A DNA stretch of 48,094 nucleotides from Flavobacteriia bacterium (GTDB lineage Bacteria; Bacteroidota; Bacteroidia; Flavobacteriales_D; Crocinitomicaceae), in NCBI GenBank assembly GCA_947490145.1, contig CANLGD010000018.1, forward strand, positions 1 through 48,094. The letters run 5' to 3'. Under the pieces are notes generated by a model. That model made no database searches. It saw only the letters and a list, made by a program, of their open reading frames with translations, and had not been told where the DNA came from. Below are positions 1-7,073 of the stretch, in pieces. Every line of letters starts with the position of its first letter. Position 1 is the stretch's first letter. The translations under genes were made by a program, and so were the position numbers.

Positions 1-25
1 TACTTAATAAATCTTCTTTTTTCAT
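1..25 (-). CDS. 5' end of a gene running off the left edge
   Basis: On the minus strand an ATG at 25-23 opens a frame reading MKKEDLLS up to the window edge. It follows tsaC in the same direction, with an AT-rich spacer that contains a large hairpin. Only eight codons are visible, so the product cannot be identified. The charged, protein-like start and the absence of another gene here make a real start plausible but not proven. Confidence 0.35.
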
Positions 26-28
26 ATT

Positions 29-129
29 GTGTGTGTTAAAATTACTAAAAAAGTTATTTCCGAAAAAATATTTTGACCTTTTTGGAGGAGGTCAATATTT
101 TTTCAGAATAACTTTTTAGCTTTACACAC
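29..129. terminator. Long imperfect hairpin between tsaC and the left-edge gene
   Basis: The left arm (about 45-78) and right arm (about 90-119) are complementary over roughly 30 bases with small bulges; the tight inner part is TTTTGACC with GGTCAA. Outer flanks GTGTGTTAAA and TTTACACAC extend the pairing. It lies downstream of tsaC and upstream of the edge gene on the minus strand, so it could end tsaC transcription or act in the leader of the next gene. The arms are A/T rich and neither side has a clean U-tract. Confidence 0.45.
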
Positions 130-169
130 TTTATGAGATACTACCTTTATTTTGTAATAAATTTTTTAT

Positions 170-727
170 TTATTTTCTCACAATTTTAATCGAACTATCC
201 AATCCAATTTTAATAATTTGAGAAGGTGAAATTTGTTTTTCTGTTAATCTTTCCTTAACTATTTCATCAACTGCATTTTTTAATTCAAAATCAACGTCAT
301 CAAAACAAGTTGGGTAAGCCGCTCCAGAAAAATTTGCAGATGTTGAAACTAAAGGTTTTTTTAAAGCCTTAATTAATTTCAGACAAGATGGATCTTTTGT
401 TAATCTAATACCTACAGACCCGTCATCTGCCAAGACTGAAGCTGCCAGACCTTGTGCTTTAGGGTAAATTATCGTTAAAGGTTTGATTGCCAATTCTGCT
501 AATTCATAGCAAACGTCAGAAAATTCAGGAACATATTTTTCCAACATTTGAAAACTATCTACCAAAATAATAAAACTTTTCGTTTCAGGTCTTCTTTTGA
601 TTTCCAATAACTTCTGACAAGCTGCTTCATTCGTCGCATCACAACCTAATCCCCAAATTGTATCGGTAGGATACAAAATTGTTCCACCATTTTTTAATGT
701 CTCGACGATATTTTCTAAATTTTCCAT
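170..727 (-). CDS. tsaC: L-threonylcarbamoyladenylate synthase (Sua5/YciO/YrdC family)
   Basis: This enzyme makes threonylcarbamoyl-AMP from threonine, bicarbonate and ATP, the first step of t6A37 modification in ANN-decoding tRNAs. The 185 residues match a single YrdC domain without the C-terminal Sua5 extension. Visible hallmarks are TILYPTDTIWGLGCDA near the N-terminus, the KRRPETK basic motif near residue 45 and VSTSANFSG near residue 127, which line the ATP/threonine pocket. It lies 74 bp downstream of trmD on the same strand, grouping two tRNA position-37 modification genes. YciO-type paralogues share the fold, so the t6A role is inferred from family and context. Confidence 0.88.
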   Translation of the reverse strand: MENLENIVETLKNGGTILYPTDTIWGLGCDATNEAACQKLLEIKRRPETKSFIILVDSFQMLEKYVPEFSDVCYELAELAIKPLTIIYPKAQGLAASVLADDGSVGIRLTKDPSCLKLIKALKKPLVSTSANFSGAAYPTCFDDVDFELKNAVDEIVKERLTEKQISPSQIIKIGLDSSIKIVRK

Positions 728-741
728 AAATTATGTTATTT

Positions 742-773
742 TAACCCTTTCAGGGTGGGTACCCTGAAGGGGT
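742..773. terminator. GC-rich hairpin between trmD and tsaC
   Basis: AACCCTTTCAGGGT and ACCCTGAAGGGGTT form a 14-bp stem with one mismatch around a four-base loop (GGGT). It is much richer in GC than its surroundings. It sits in the 74-bp gap between trmD and tsaC. No strong U-run follows on the minus strand, so it may be an attenuating or mRNA-stabilising stem or a dispersed palindrome rather than a classical terminator. Confidence 0.5.
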
Positions 774-801
774 TGATTTATTATCTTTTTTACTTAAATT
801 G

Positions 802-1479
802 TCAATCATTTAGTAAATCAGGCCTTCTTAATTTTGTTCTTTCTAAAGCTTTCTCTTCGCGCCAAAGATCTATTTTTTTGAAATCTCCTGATAATAAAAT
901 ATCTGGAACTTTCATTCCATTAAATTCTGGTGGACGCGTATATACCGGTGGAGAAAGTAAATCATCTTGAAAACTATCAGTCAAAGCAGAAGTTTCATCA
1001 TTTAACACTCCTGGTAAAAGTCGAACAATACTATCTACCAAAACTGCAGCTGCTAATTCTCCACCTGATAACACATAAGAACCAATTGAAATCTCCTTTG
1101 TTATGTATTGTTGTCTGACACGTTCATCAACACCTTTATAATGTCCGCACAAAATCATAATATTTTCACCTAAAGAAAGGTTGTTCGACATTCTTTGATC
1201 TAAAATTTCACCATCAGGTGTCATATAAATGATTTCATCGTATTTTCTCTCTGCTTTCAATTTTTCAATTAAAACTGCAATAGGTTCAATTGACATTACC
1301 ATTCCGGCACCTCCACCATATTGATAATCATCAACATTTTTATGCTTTGAAGTTGAATAATCGCGAATATTGTGCAAATTTATTTCAACTAAACCTTTTT
1401 CTTGGGCGCGCTTCATGATAGAGTCAGAAAATGGTCCTTGAAGTAAAGCTGGCAAAATTGTTAAAATATCAATACGCAT
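802..1479 (-). CDS. trmD: tRNA (guanine-N1)-methyltransferase TrmD
   Basis: TrmD methylates N1 of G37 in tRNAs reading CUN, CCN and CGG codons, using S-adenosylmethionine, and prevents +1 frameshifting. The 225-residue length is normal. Start [10 protein letters not shown] is canonical. [11 protein letters not shown] near residue 52 and the knot region ([13 protein letters not shown], then [20 protein letters not shown]) are the trefoil-knot SAM-binding signatures; the conserved Asp of the GVDER segment is present. It precedes tsaC on the same strand. A TATATTTG element ends only 4 bases before the ATG. Confidence 0.97.
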   Translation of the reverse strand: MRIDILTILPALLQGPFSDSIMKRAQEKGLVEINLHNIRDYSTSKHKNVDDYQYGGGAGMVMSIEPIAVLIEKLKAERKYDEIIYMTPDGEILDQRMSNNLSLGENIMILCGHYKGVDERVRQQYITKEISIGSYVLSGGELAAAVLVDSIVRLLPGVLNDETSALTDSFQDDLLSPPVYTRPPEFNGMKVPDILLSGDFKKIDLWREEKALERTKLRRPDLLND

Positions 1480-1483
1480 GATG

Positions 1484-1491
1484 CAAATATA
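1484..1491 (-). promoter_or_regulatory. Candidate -7 promoter element of trmD
   Basis: TATATTTG on the minus strand matches the Bacteroidota TAnnTTTG consensus and ends 4 bases before the trmD ATG. Transcription starting at the usual distance would give an mRNA with almost no leader. No clear -33 TTG was seen at the ideal distance. Confidence 0.5.
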
Positions 1492-1561
1492 GATAAAATT
1501 GATGACTCTTGTAAATCCGATTAAAACTTAAAATTCAAAAAAATAGTCATAAAACTAAAGC

Positions 1562-1582
1562 TTAGAATAAGAAAAATTCTAA
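1562..1582. promoter_or_regulatory. 21-bp inverted repeat overlapping the glycosyltransferase promoter
   Basis: TTAGAAT (1562-1568) and ATTCTAA (1576-1582) form a perfect 7-bp inverted repeat with a 7-base spacer. The right arm overlaps the candidate -7 element at 1580-1587, a position where a bound repressor would block RNA polymerase. Operator function is inferred from geometry only. Confidence 0.3.
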
Positions 1583-1587
1583 ATTTG
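1580..1587 (+). promoter_or_regulatory. Candidate -7 promoter element of the GT39-like gene
   Basis: TAAATTTG matches TAnnTTTG and ends 5 bases before the ATG at 1593. Confidence 0.5.
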
Positions 1588-1592
1588 TATCA

Positions 1593-3536
1593 ATGAGATT
1601 TAAAAACAACATTTTACTTTTAATAATTCTACTAACAGCTACTATTTTGCGATTTTGGCACTATTCTGAAATCCCGTTTACAAATGATGAATTTAGTGCG
1701 TTATTCAGAACTCATTACGACAGTTTTTCAGAATTAATTAGTAAAGGAATTTTAATAGACGGTCACCCAGCTGGCATCCAAGTTTTTATTTATTATTGGG
1801 TGAAAGTTTTTGGTTATTCAGAAATGAGTGTCAAATTTCCATTTATAATTTTTGGAATTTTAGCCATTTTAGCCTTATATAAAATTGCCAAATTATGGTA
1901 TAATGAAACAGTAGCATTAATTTGCGCATCCTTTTTAGCAAGTATACAGTATTCAGTAATGTACAGCCAAATTGCTCGTCCTTATATCAGTGGTTTATTT
2001 TTCACTTTATTAATGGTTTATTTTCTGACCAAAATAGTTCTACAAAAAGAAAATAAAAAATACTCAAATTATATTTTCTTTATTATTTCCACTTCACTTT
2101 GTACTTACAACCATCATTTTAGTCTTTTATTTGCTTTAATTGTAGGAATAAGTGGACTTTTTTTTATCAAAAGAAATCAACTTCTCCCCTATTTACTTTC
2201 TGGCACTTTAATTTTTGTGCTTTACATTCCGCACTTACCAATTTTTTTCTATCAACTAAAAGTTGGTGGTGTTGAAGGATGGCTAGGAAAACCAAACAAT
2301 GATTATCTAATTGTTTATCTAAAATATATTTTCCAATATTCATTTTATGTTTATATTCTTGTTCTATGTTTAATCATTTGGGGCTTACTTCAATTGAAAA
2401 AAAATACTAAATTTATTAATAAAAAATATTTTATTCTTTCTCTTATTTGGTTTTTACTTCCATTTTTAATCGGATTTTTCTACTCAAGGTATGTAAATAG
2501 TGTTATCCAATTCTCCGTTTTAATTTTTAATTTTCCTTTTCTACTTTTTGTATTATTTGGTCATATTAAAGAACAAAAAGTGAAAATTAATGCTTTAATT
2601 GTGGGAATTATTTTATCGACAAATGTCCTGGTATTAGTTTTCCAAAGAAAACATTTTGAAATTTTTTACAATTCGCCTCAAGAACAATTCATCAAAGAAA
2701 TTAAAAAAAATGATTTTAAAAATAAAAAAACGATCATTTTAATTTATGACTATAACAGAAAGATTTCTTTACATTATATCAAAAAGTATAAAATAAAATC
2801 AGAAATTATTTGTTTTGATAAATTTTTAAATGAAGGAGAATTTCTTCATTTTTTAGAGCACAACAAATCAAAGTATGATAATATTTATTTTGCTGGATTA
2901 TCAGAATCAAACCCATTGATTTTGCCAATAATTACAGATTTTTTCCGTGAATTGAGTTGGCAAAAAAATTACAATGGTGGAACTTCCTATTTGTTCAAAA
3001 AAGGAAAAATAAATCAGATAAAAATGATTGATAAATTAAATTTCGAGTCAAATAATAAAAGTAAAAACTGGACTTCAATTTCTAAGCAAAATTACATCGA
3101 CACACTTTCTTTTTCTGGTGAAAAATCCTATTTGATTGACTCTCTTTCTGAGTGGTCAATCACTTTTAAGAAAAAATTAAGTGAATTTGAAAAAAATAAA
3201 AACGATTTAATCGAAATTTCTGTAAAAACATATCTTCAGGGAAATTTAAAAGATGCCATTTTAGTTGCAAGTTTAGAAACGAAAGACAGCTCTTTTTATT
3301 GGGGAGGAACACCTTTTGAGATTTTTAAAATTGAAAATAAAACTTCAAAAGGAAATTTTAAATGGATTACAATTCATCATACTTTTAAACTGAAGGAAGA
3401 ATATTTAAAAAATAAAGATTTAAGATTAAAAGTATTTATCTGGAATAAAGGGAAAAATAACATTCTTATTGACGATTTTGAAATCAAATTAAGAAATGGA
3501 AATCCTCTTCTTTATGGTTTGTTTGAATCCTTTTAA
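1593..3536 (+). CDS. GT39/ArnT-like membrane glycosyltransferase
   Basis: The first ~350 of 647 residues form about ten hydrophobic segments, beginning with a signal-anchor helix followed by a loop that carries TNDEFSALFR; an acidic DE pair after the first helix is where protein-mannosyltransferase-fold enzymes keep their catalytic acid. GHPAGIQVFIYYWVKVFG resembles the next conserved block of ArnT/PMT-like glycosyltransferases. Such enzymes move sugars from polyprenyl-phosphate donors onto lipids, glycans or proteins on the outer face of the inner membrane. Residues ~480-640 are a soluble region with a beta-sandwich-like pattern, perhaps carbohydrate-binding. Substrate unknown. The M14 peptidase gene follows after 23 bp with its own promoter-like element. 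Confidence 0.7.
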   Translation: MRFKNNILLLIILLTATILRFWHYSEIPFTNDEFSALFRTHYDSFSELISKGILIDGHPAGIQVFIYYWVKVFGYSEMSVKFPFIIFGILAILALYKIAKLWYNETVALICASFLASIQYSVMYSQIARPYISGLFFTLLMVYFLTKIVLQKENKKYSNYIFFIISTSLCTYNHHFSLLFALIVGISGLFFIKRNQLLPYLLSGTLIFVLYIPHLPIFFYQLKVGGVEGWLGKPNNDYLIVYLKYIFQYSFYVYILVLCLIIWGLLQLKKNTKFINKKYFILSLIWFLLPFLIGFFYSRYVNSVIQFSVLIFNFPFLLFVLFGHIKEQKVKINALIVGIILSTNVLVLVFQRKHFEIFYNSPQEQFIKEIKKNDFKNKKTIILIYDYNRKISLHYIKKYKIKSEIICFDKFLNEGEFLHFLEHNKSKYDNIYFAGLSESNPLILPIITDFFRELSWQKNYNGGTSYLFKKGKINQIKMIDKLNFESNNKSKNWTSISKQNYIDTLSFSGEKSYLIDSLSEWSITFKKKLSEFEKNKNDLIEISVKTYLQGNLKDAILVASLETKDSSFYWGGTPFEIFKIENKTSKGNFKWITIHHTFKLKEEYLKNKDLRLKVFIWNKGKNNILIDDFEIKLRNGNPLLYGLFESF

Positions 3537-3547
3537 AAAATTTAATC

Positions 3548-3555
3548 TATTTTTG
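3548..3555 (+). promoter_or_regulatory. Candidate -7 promoter element of the M14 peptidase gene
   Basis: TATTTTTG matches TAnnTTTG and ends 4 bases before the ATG at 3560. It lies entirely within the 23-bp gap after the upstream gene. Confidence 0.45.
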
Positions 3556-3559
3556 AAAC

Positions 3560-5251
3560 ATGAAAAACCTATTATTTATAATCCTATTTTTACCAACTTT
3601 TATTTTCTCTCAATTTTCAGGAAATCAAACTCCTACTTATAAAAAATTGGTTCAATTCTATGATTCTTTAGCTCAAAAAAAGCAAGTTGAATTGTACAAC
3701 ATGGGAATTTCTGACTGCGGATTGCCAATTTATTTATGTGTTTTAAACGGAGAAAATGATTCATTGAAAACCTTCCAAAATTTTAAAAATCAGACGAACA
3801 TTCTTATAAATAACGGAATTCATCCTGGCGAACCAGATGGAATAAATGCTTGCGGAAAAATCACCTTGGATTATGTGAATAAAGATTTGAAAATCGACAA
3901 AAATCTAACTTTTTCTTTCATTTTGTGCTACAATGTTGACGGAATGATGAATCGTTGTTCAAGCAGTAGAGCGAATCAAAATGGCCCAGAAGAATATGGT
4001 TTCCGTGGAAATGCACAAAATTTAGATTTAAACCGGGATTTTATAAAAATGGATTCCGAAAACGCTTTTACTTTTGTGAAAATTTTTCAAGCTATTAATC
4101 CTGATATTTTTATTGATACACATGTTAGTAATGGTGCTGATTATCAATATACCTTGACATTAATTCATTCTATAAAAAAACGATTAGAACTTCCTTTTCA
4201 AATTTTGACTTACAAACATTTTGTTCCAGAAATGGAATCAGCAATGCAAAAATATCAAATTGATTTATTTCCTTATGTTGAATCAGTCGAGGAAATTCCT
4301 GATAAAGGAATCGCAGCTTTTAATGATTTGCCGCGATATGCAATGGGTTACGCTTCACTTTTCCCATGTATTTCAGTAACGACAGAAACGCATATGTTAA
4401 AACCTTTTCCGCAGCGAGTTGAGGCTACTTATTTGTATTTAAAAGAACTGATTTTGTGGACAAAAAAGAATAGTAAAACACTTAAAAACGTTCGTCGTCA
4501 AGAGTTAGAATCTCTTCAAAAAAACCAATTTTATCTCTACAATTTTCAACAAACGACAGAAAAAGACAGTGTACTCTTTAAAGGCTTTGAACACGGTTAT
4601 AAAAAAAGTGATGTCACTGGTTTAGATCGCTTATATTATGATAGAACAAAACCTTTTGAACGTAAAATTCCATATTTTAACAAATACCAAGCTCAAGATT
4701 CTGCAAAAATTCCACAGTTTTATGTTGTTGGGTTGCAATGTAAAGAAGTTATTTCTCGCCTAAAACAAAATAAAATCGAAATGCGCCAATTAACGCAAGA
4801 TTCACTTATTAATCTGAGCTTTTTTCAAGTGGAAGATTACAAAAATGGATTAAAACCTTACGAAGGACATTTTTTACATAAAGAGATGAAAATCAAAGAA
4901 AAAGAGTCAAAAATTCAACTTAAAAAAGGCGATTATTTGATTTCTACAAAGCAAGAAAAAAAGAAATTTATCTGTTCGGTTTTAGAACCCGAAACAGAAG
5001 ATAGCTATTTTGCTTGGAATTTTTTCGATTCCTATCTCCAAGAAAAAGAATATTTTTCTGATTATGTTTTTGAAGATTTAGCAGTAGAAATTTTGACAGA
5101 AAGTCCAGAATTACATTCACTTTTTGATGAAAAAAAGAAAAATGATTCAAAATTCAGAGAAAGTCAGTGGGAACAATTGTATTTTATTTATCAAAATAGC
5201 ATTTATTTTGAGGAGAGTTTTATGAGATTACCAGTCTTTAAAGTTTATTAA
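3560..5251 (+). CDS. Secreted M14-family zinc carboxypeptidase
   Basis: An N-terminal signal peptide (residues 1-17, ending IFSQ) precedes an M14 carboxypeptidase domain. The zinc-binding HPGE motif is at residues 88-91, with the third ligand likely H188 in FIDTHVSNG; N158-R159 in LDLNRDF matches the substrate-carboxylate pair, and E276 in TTETHM is the likely catalytic glutamate. It should remove C-terminal residues from peptides in the periplasm or outside the cell. At 563 residues it is longer than the catalytic core; residues ~330-560 are an unassigned C-terminal region. No T9SS sorting domain is present. Confidence 0.83.
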   Translation: MKNLLFIILFLPTFIFSQFSGNQTPTYKKLVQFYDSLAQKKQVELYNMGISDCGLPIYLCVLNGENDSLKTFQNFKNQTNILINNGIHPGEPDGINACGKITLDYVNKDLKIDKNLTFSFILCYNVDGMMNRCSSSRANQNGPEEYGFRGNAQNLDLNRDFIKMDSENAFTFVKIFQAINPDIFIDTHVSNGADYQYTLTLIHSIKKRLELPFQILTYKHFVPEMESAMQKYQIDLFPYVESVEEIPDKGIAAFNDLPRYAMGYASLFPCISVTTETHMLKPFPQRVEATYLYLKELILWTKKNSKTLKNVRRQELESLQKNQFYLYNFQQTTEKDSVLFKGFEHGYKKSDVTGLDRLYYDRTKPFERKIPYFNKYQAQDSAKIPQFYVVGLQCKEVISRLKQNKIEMRQLTQDSLINLSFFQVEDYKNGLKPYEGHFLHKEMKIKEKESKIQLKKGDYLISTKQEKKKFICSVLEPETEDSYFAWNFFDSYLQEKEYFSDYVFEDLAVEILTESPELHSLFDEKKKNDSKFRESQWEQLYFIYQNSIYFEESFMRLPVFKVY

Positions 5252-5292
5252 AAATAGTTATCAACAACTTTATTTCTCACTAAAAAAAATCT

Positions 5293-5300
5293 TATTTTTG
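5293..5300 (+). promoter_or_regulatory. Candidate -7 promoter element of dnaX
   Basis: TATTTTTG matches TAnnTTTG and ends 8 bases before the dnaX ATG. Confidence 0.5.
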
Positions 5301-5308
5301 CATTCAAT

Positions 5309-6424
5309 ATGAGTGATTACATTGTTTCCGCACGAAAATATAGACCGCAAACGTTTGAAACTGTTGTTGGACAGAAATCCATTACAACAACTTTAAAAAA
5401 TGCAATCAAAAATGATCATTTAGCTCAAGCGTTTTTATTTTGTGGATCTCGTGGTGTAGGTAAAACAACAACCGCCCGTATTCTAGCAAAAACAATCAAC
5501 TGTTTTAACATAACAGAGCAAATTGAAGCCTGCGATTCGTGTGATTCATGTAATTCTTTCAACGAAGGAGCTTCTTTAAATGTATATGAACTAGATGCTG
5601 CCTCTAATAACTCAGTTGAAGATATTCGAAGTTTAATTGACCAAGTTAGAATTGCCCCACAGATTGGAACGCACAAAGTGTATATCATTGATGAGGTTCA
5701 CATGCTTTCAAACAATGCTTTCAATGCTTTTTTGAAAACATTAGAAGAACCTCCAGCACATGCAATTTTTATCCTTGCAACGACTGAAAAACATAAAATT
5801 ATTCCCACGATTCTCTCTCGTTGTCAGATTTTTGATTTTTCAAGAATTAAAGTAAAAGATATTGCAGAACATTTAACTTATATTGCCACGAAGGAAGGAA
5901 TTAATGCTGAAGCTGAAGGAATTCATTTAATTGCTCAAAAAGCAGACGGAGCCTTACGTGATGCGCTTTCAATTTTTGACCAAATTGTAAGTTTTGCGGG
6001 AAATAATTTGACTTACAAAGCAGTAATCGACAATTTAAACATTTTAGATTACGAATATTATTTCCGAATTGTTGAACAAACAAACAAAGAAGATATTCCC
6101 TCTGCCCTACTTTTATTCAATGACATAATTGAAAAAGGTTTTGATGGTCATCATTTTTTGAACGGTTTAGCTGAGCATTATAGAAATTTATTGGTTTGCA
6201 AAGATCCAAGAACTGCTAAATTACTAGAAGTTGGTGAATCTGTTCAAAATCGTTTCATTGAACAAGCAAAAATTATTGAATCAATCTCAATCATTAAAGC
6301 TCTTACGTTGCTTAGCAAAGCAGATGTTGAATATAAATCTTCTAAAAATCATCGATTACTAGTTGAATTAGCTTTAATGCAACTTTGCTCATTGAAAAAT
6401 GAGTTAGAAAAAAAAAATCCCTAA
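5309..6424 (+). CDS. dnaX: DNA polymerase III subunit gamma (zero-frame product of dnaX)
   Basis: This is the AAA+ clamp-loader subunit that, with delta and delta-prime, loads the sliding clamp. Walker A is GSRGVGKT at 46-53, the zinc cysteines are C65, C75, C78 and C81, Walker B is VYIIDEVH at 124-131, and sensor motif LSRC is near residue 170. The zero frame stops after 371 residues, which is close to where domain III (the oligomerisation collar) ends in known DnaX proteins. The stop lies 4 bases after an A10 run, and the missing C-terminal part follows at once in another frame. I read this as the gamma-length product, with tau made by frameshifting, although an indel cannot be ruled out. 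Confidence 0.9.
   Translation: MSDYIVSARKYRPQTFETVVGQKSITTTLKNAIKNDHLAQAFLFCGSRGVGKTTTARILAKTINCFNITEQIEACDSCDSCNSFNEGASLNVYELDAASNNSVEDIRSLIDQVRIAPQIGTHKVYIIDEVHMLSNNAFNAFLKTLEEPPAHAIFILATTEKHKIIPTILSRCQIFDFSRIKVKDIAEHLTYIATKEGINAEAEGIHLIAQKADGALRDALSIFDQIVSFAGNNLTYKAVIDNLNILDYEYYFRIVEQTNKEDIPSALLLFNDIIEKGFDGHHFLNGLAEHYRNLLVCKDPRTAKLLEVGESVQNRFIEQAKIIESISIIKALTLLSKADVEYKSSKNHRLLVELALMQLCSLKNELEKKNP
6408..6417 (+). promoter_or_regulatory. A10 slippery run: putative dnaX frameshift site
   Basis: Ten consecutive A residues read GAA AAA AAA AAT in the zero frame, then CCC and TAA (6422-6424). A -1 ribosomal shift, or one A added (or two lost) by RNA polymerase, leads into the frame that stays open to 7035. 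Poly-A runs mediate dnaX slippage in Thermus thermophilus (transcriptional), and A AAA AAG mediates it in E. coli (ribosomal). A weak stem (AACT/AGTT around GAAAA, 6423-6435) overlaps and follows the stop. Confidence 0.6.
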
Positions 6425-7035
6425 CTGAAAAAGTTGTCATAATTCCATTTGCAGGTCAATCAATTAGAACTGCTGGAAGTTCGATACAAAATAAACCTAT
6501 TGTTCAACAGCAAAGACCTGTTTTCGCTGCAAAAGTAGAACCTAAAACTACTTCTGTTCCGATGGGAAATCTGAATACCCAGAATATTTCTATCAATCAA
6601 ATTCTAAAAAAAAATCAGGAAAAAACAGAGGAAAAAGGTTCAATTTATGTTGATAGACCAGAAAAACCTTTCAGTTTTGACCAGGTGAAAATGATTTGGA
6701 AACAACTAGCTTTCAAAATGAAAGAAAATGGAATGGATACCGTTTATTTTGCTCTTTCAAAAAGAAATCCTCAGGTTTTTAACGAAATTGAAATTCACCA
6801 TGAATGTGATAATCAAATTCAAATTGACATCATTCAAAATAACATTACCGATATTTTAGATTTCGTTCGAGATAAATTACAAAACTACACGGTTTCCGTT
6901 GTTTTTAAAGTAATTGAAAATCAGGAAGAAAACAATAAATTATTGACAGGAAAAGATAAATTTAATGTTCTTTCAAAAAAGAATGCAAATTTATTTTCGC
7001 TTCAAAAGACCTTTAATTTGGATATTGATTATTGA
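6409..7035 (+). CDS. dnaX: C-terminal extension of DNA polymerase III subunit tau (-1 frame of dnaX)
   Basis: Entered from the A10 run in the -1 frame, this frame reads KKKSLTEKVVIIPFAG and stays open to 7035. The combined product from 5309 is about 575 residues, normal for tau in this phylum. The first ~50 residues are a Gln/Pro/Thr-rich linker. The rest (about residue 440 on; KPFSFDQVKMIWKQLAFK and a terminal NANLFSLQKTFNLDIDY) looks like the C-terminal domain of Bacteroidota DnaX. An ATG at 6562 lies inside this frame but has no obvious start signals; a separate 157-residue protein is less likely than a tau tail. Confidence 0.7.
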   Translation, partial: KKKSLTEKVVIIPFAGQSIRTAGSSIQNKPIVQQQRPVFAAKVEPKTTSVPMGNLNTQNISINQILKKNQEKTEEKGSIYVDRPEKPFSFDQVKMIWKQLAFKMKENGMDTVYFALSKRNPQVFNEIEIHHECDNQIQIDIIQNNITDILDFVRDKLQNYTVSVVFKVIENQEENNKLLTGKDKFNVLSKKNANLFSLQKTFNLDIDY

Positions 7036-7073
7036 AAAAATGAAGAATCTAGAGTAAAGAATTAAAAAAATAA

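Noticed and set aside
755-1118. Plus-strand open frames opposite trmD
   Set aside because: They are complements of a strongly conserved gene and have no recognisable protein features.
6562-7035. A separate 157-residue protein starting at the ATG at 6562
   Set aside because: It lies inside the frame that continues from the A10 run, resembles the tau C-terminus and has no start signals of its own.
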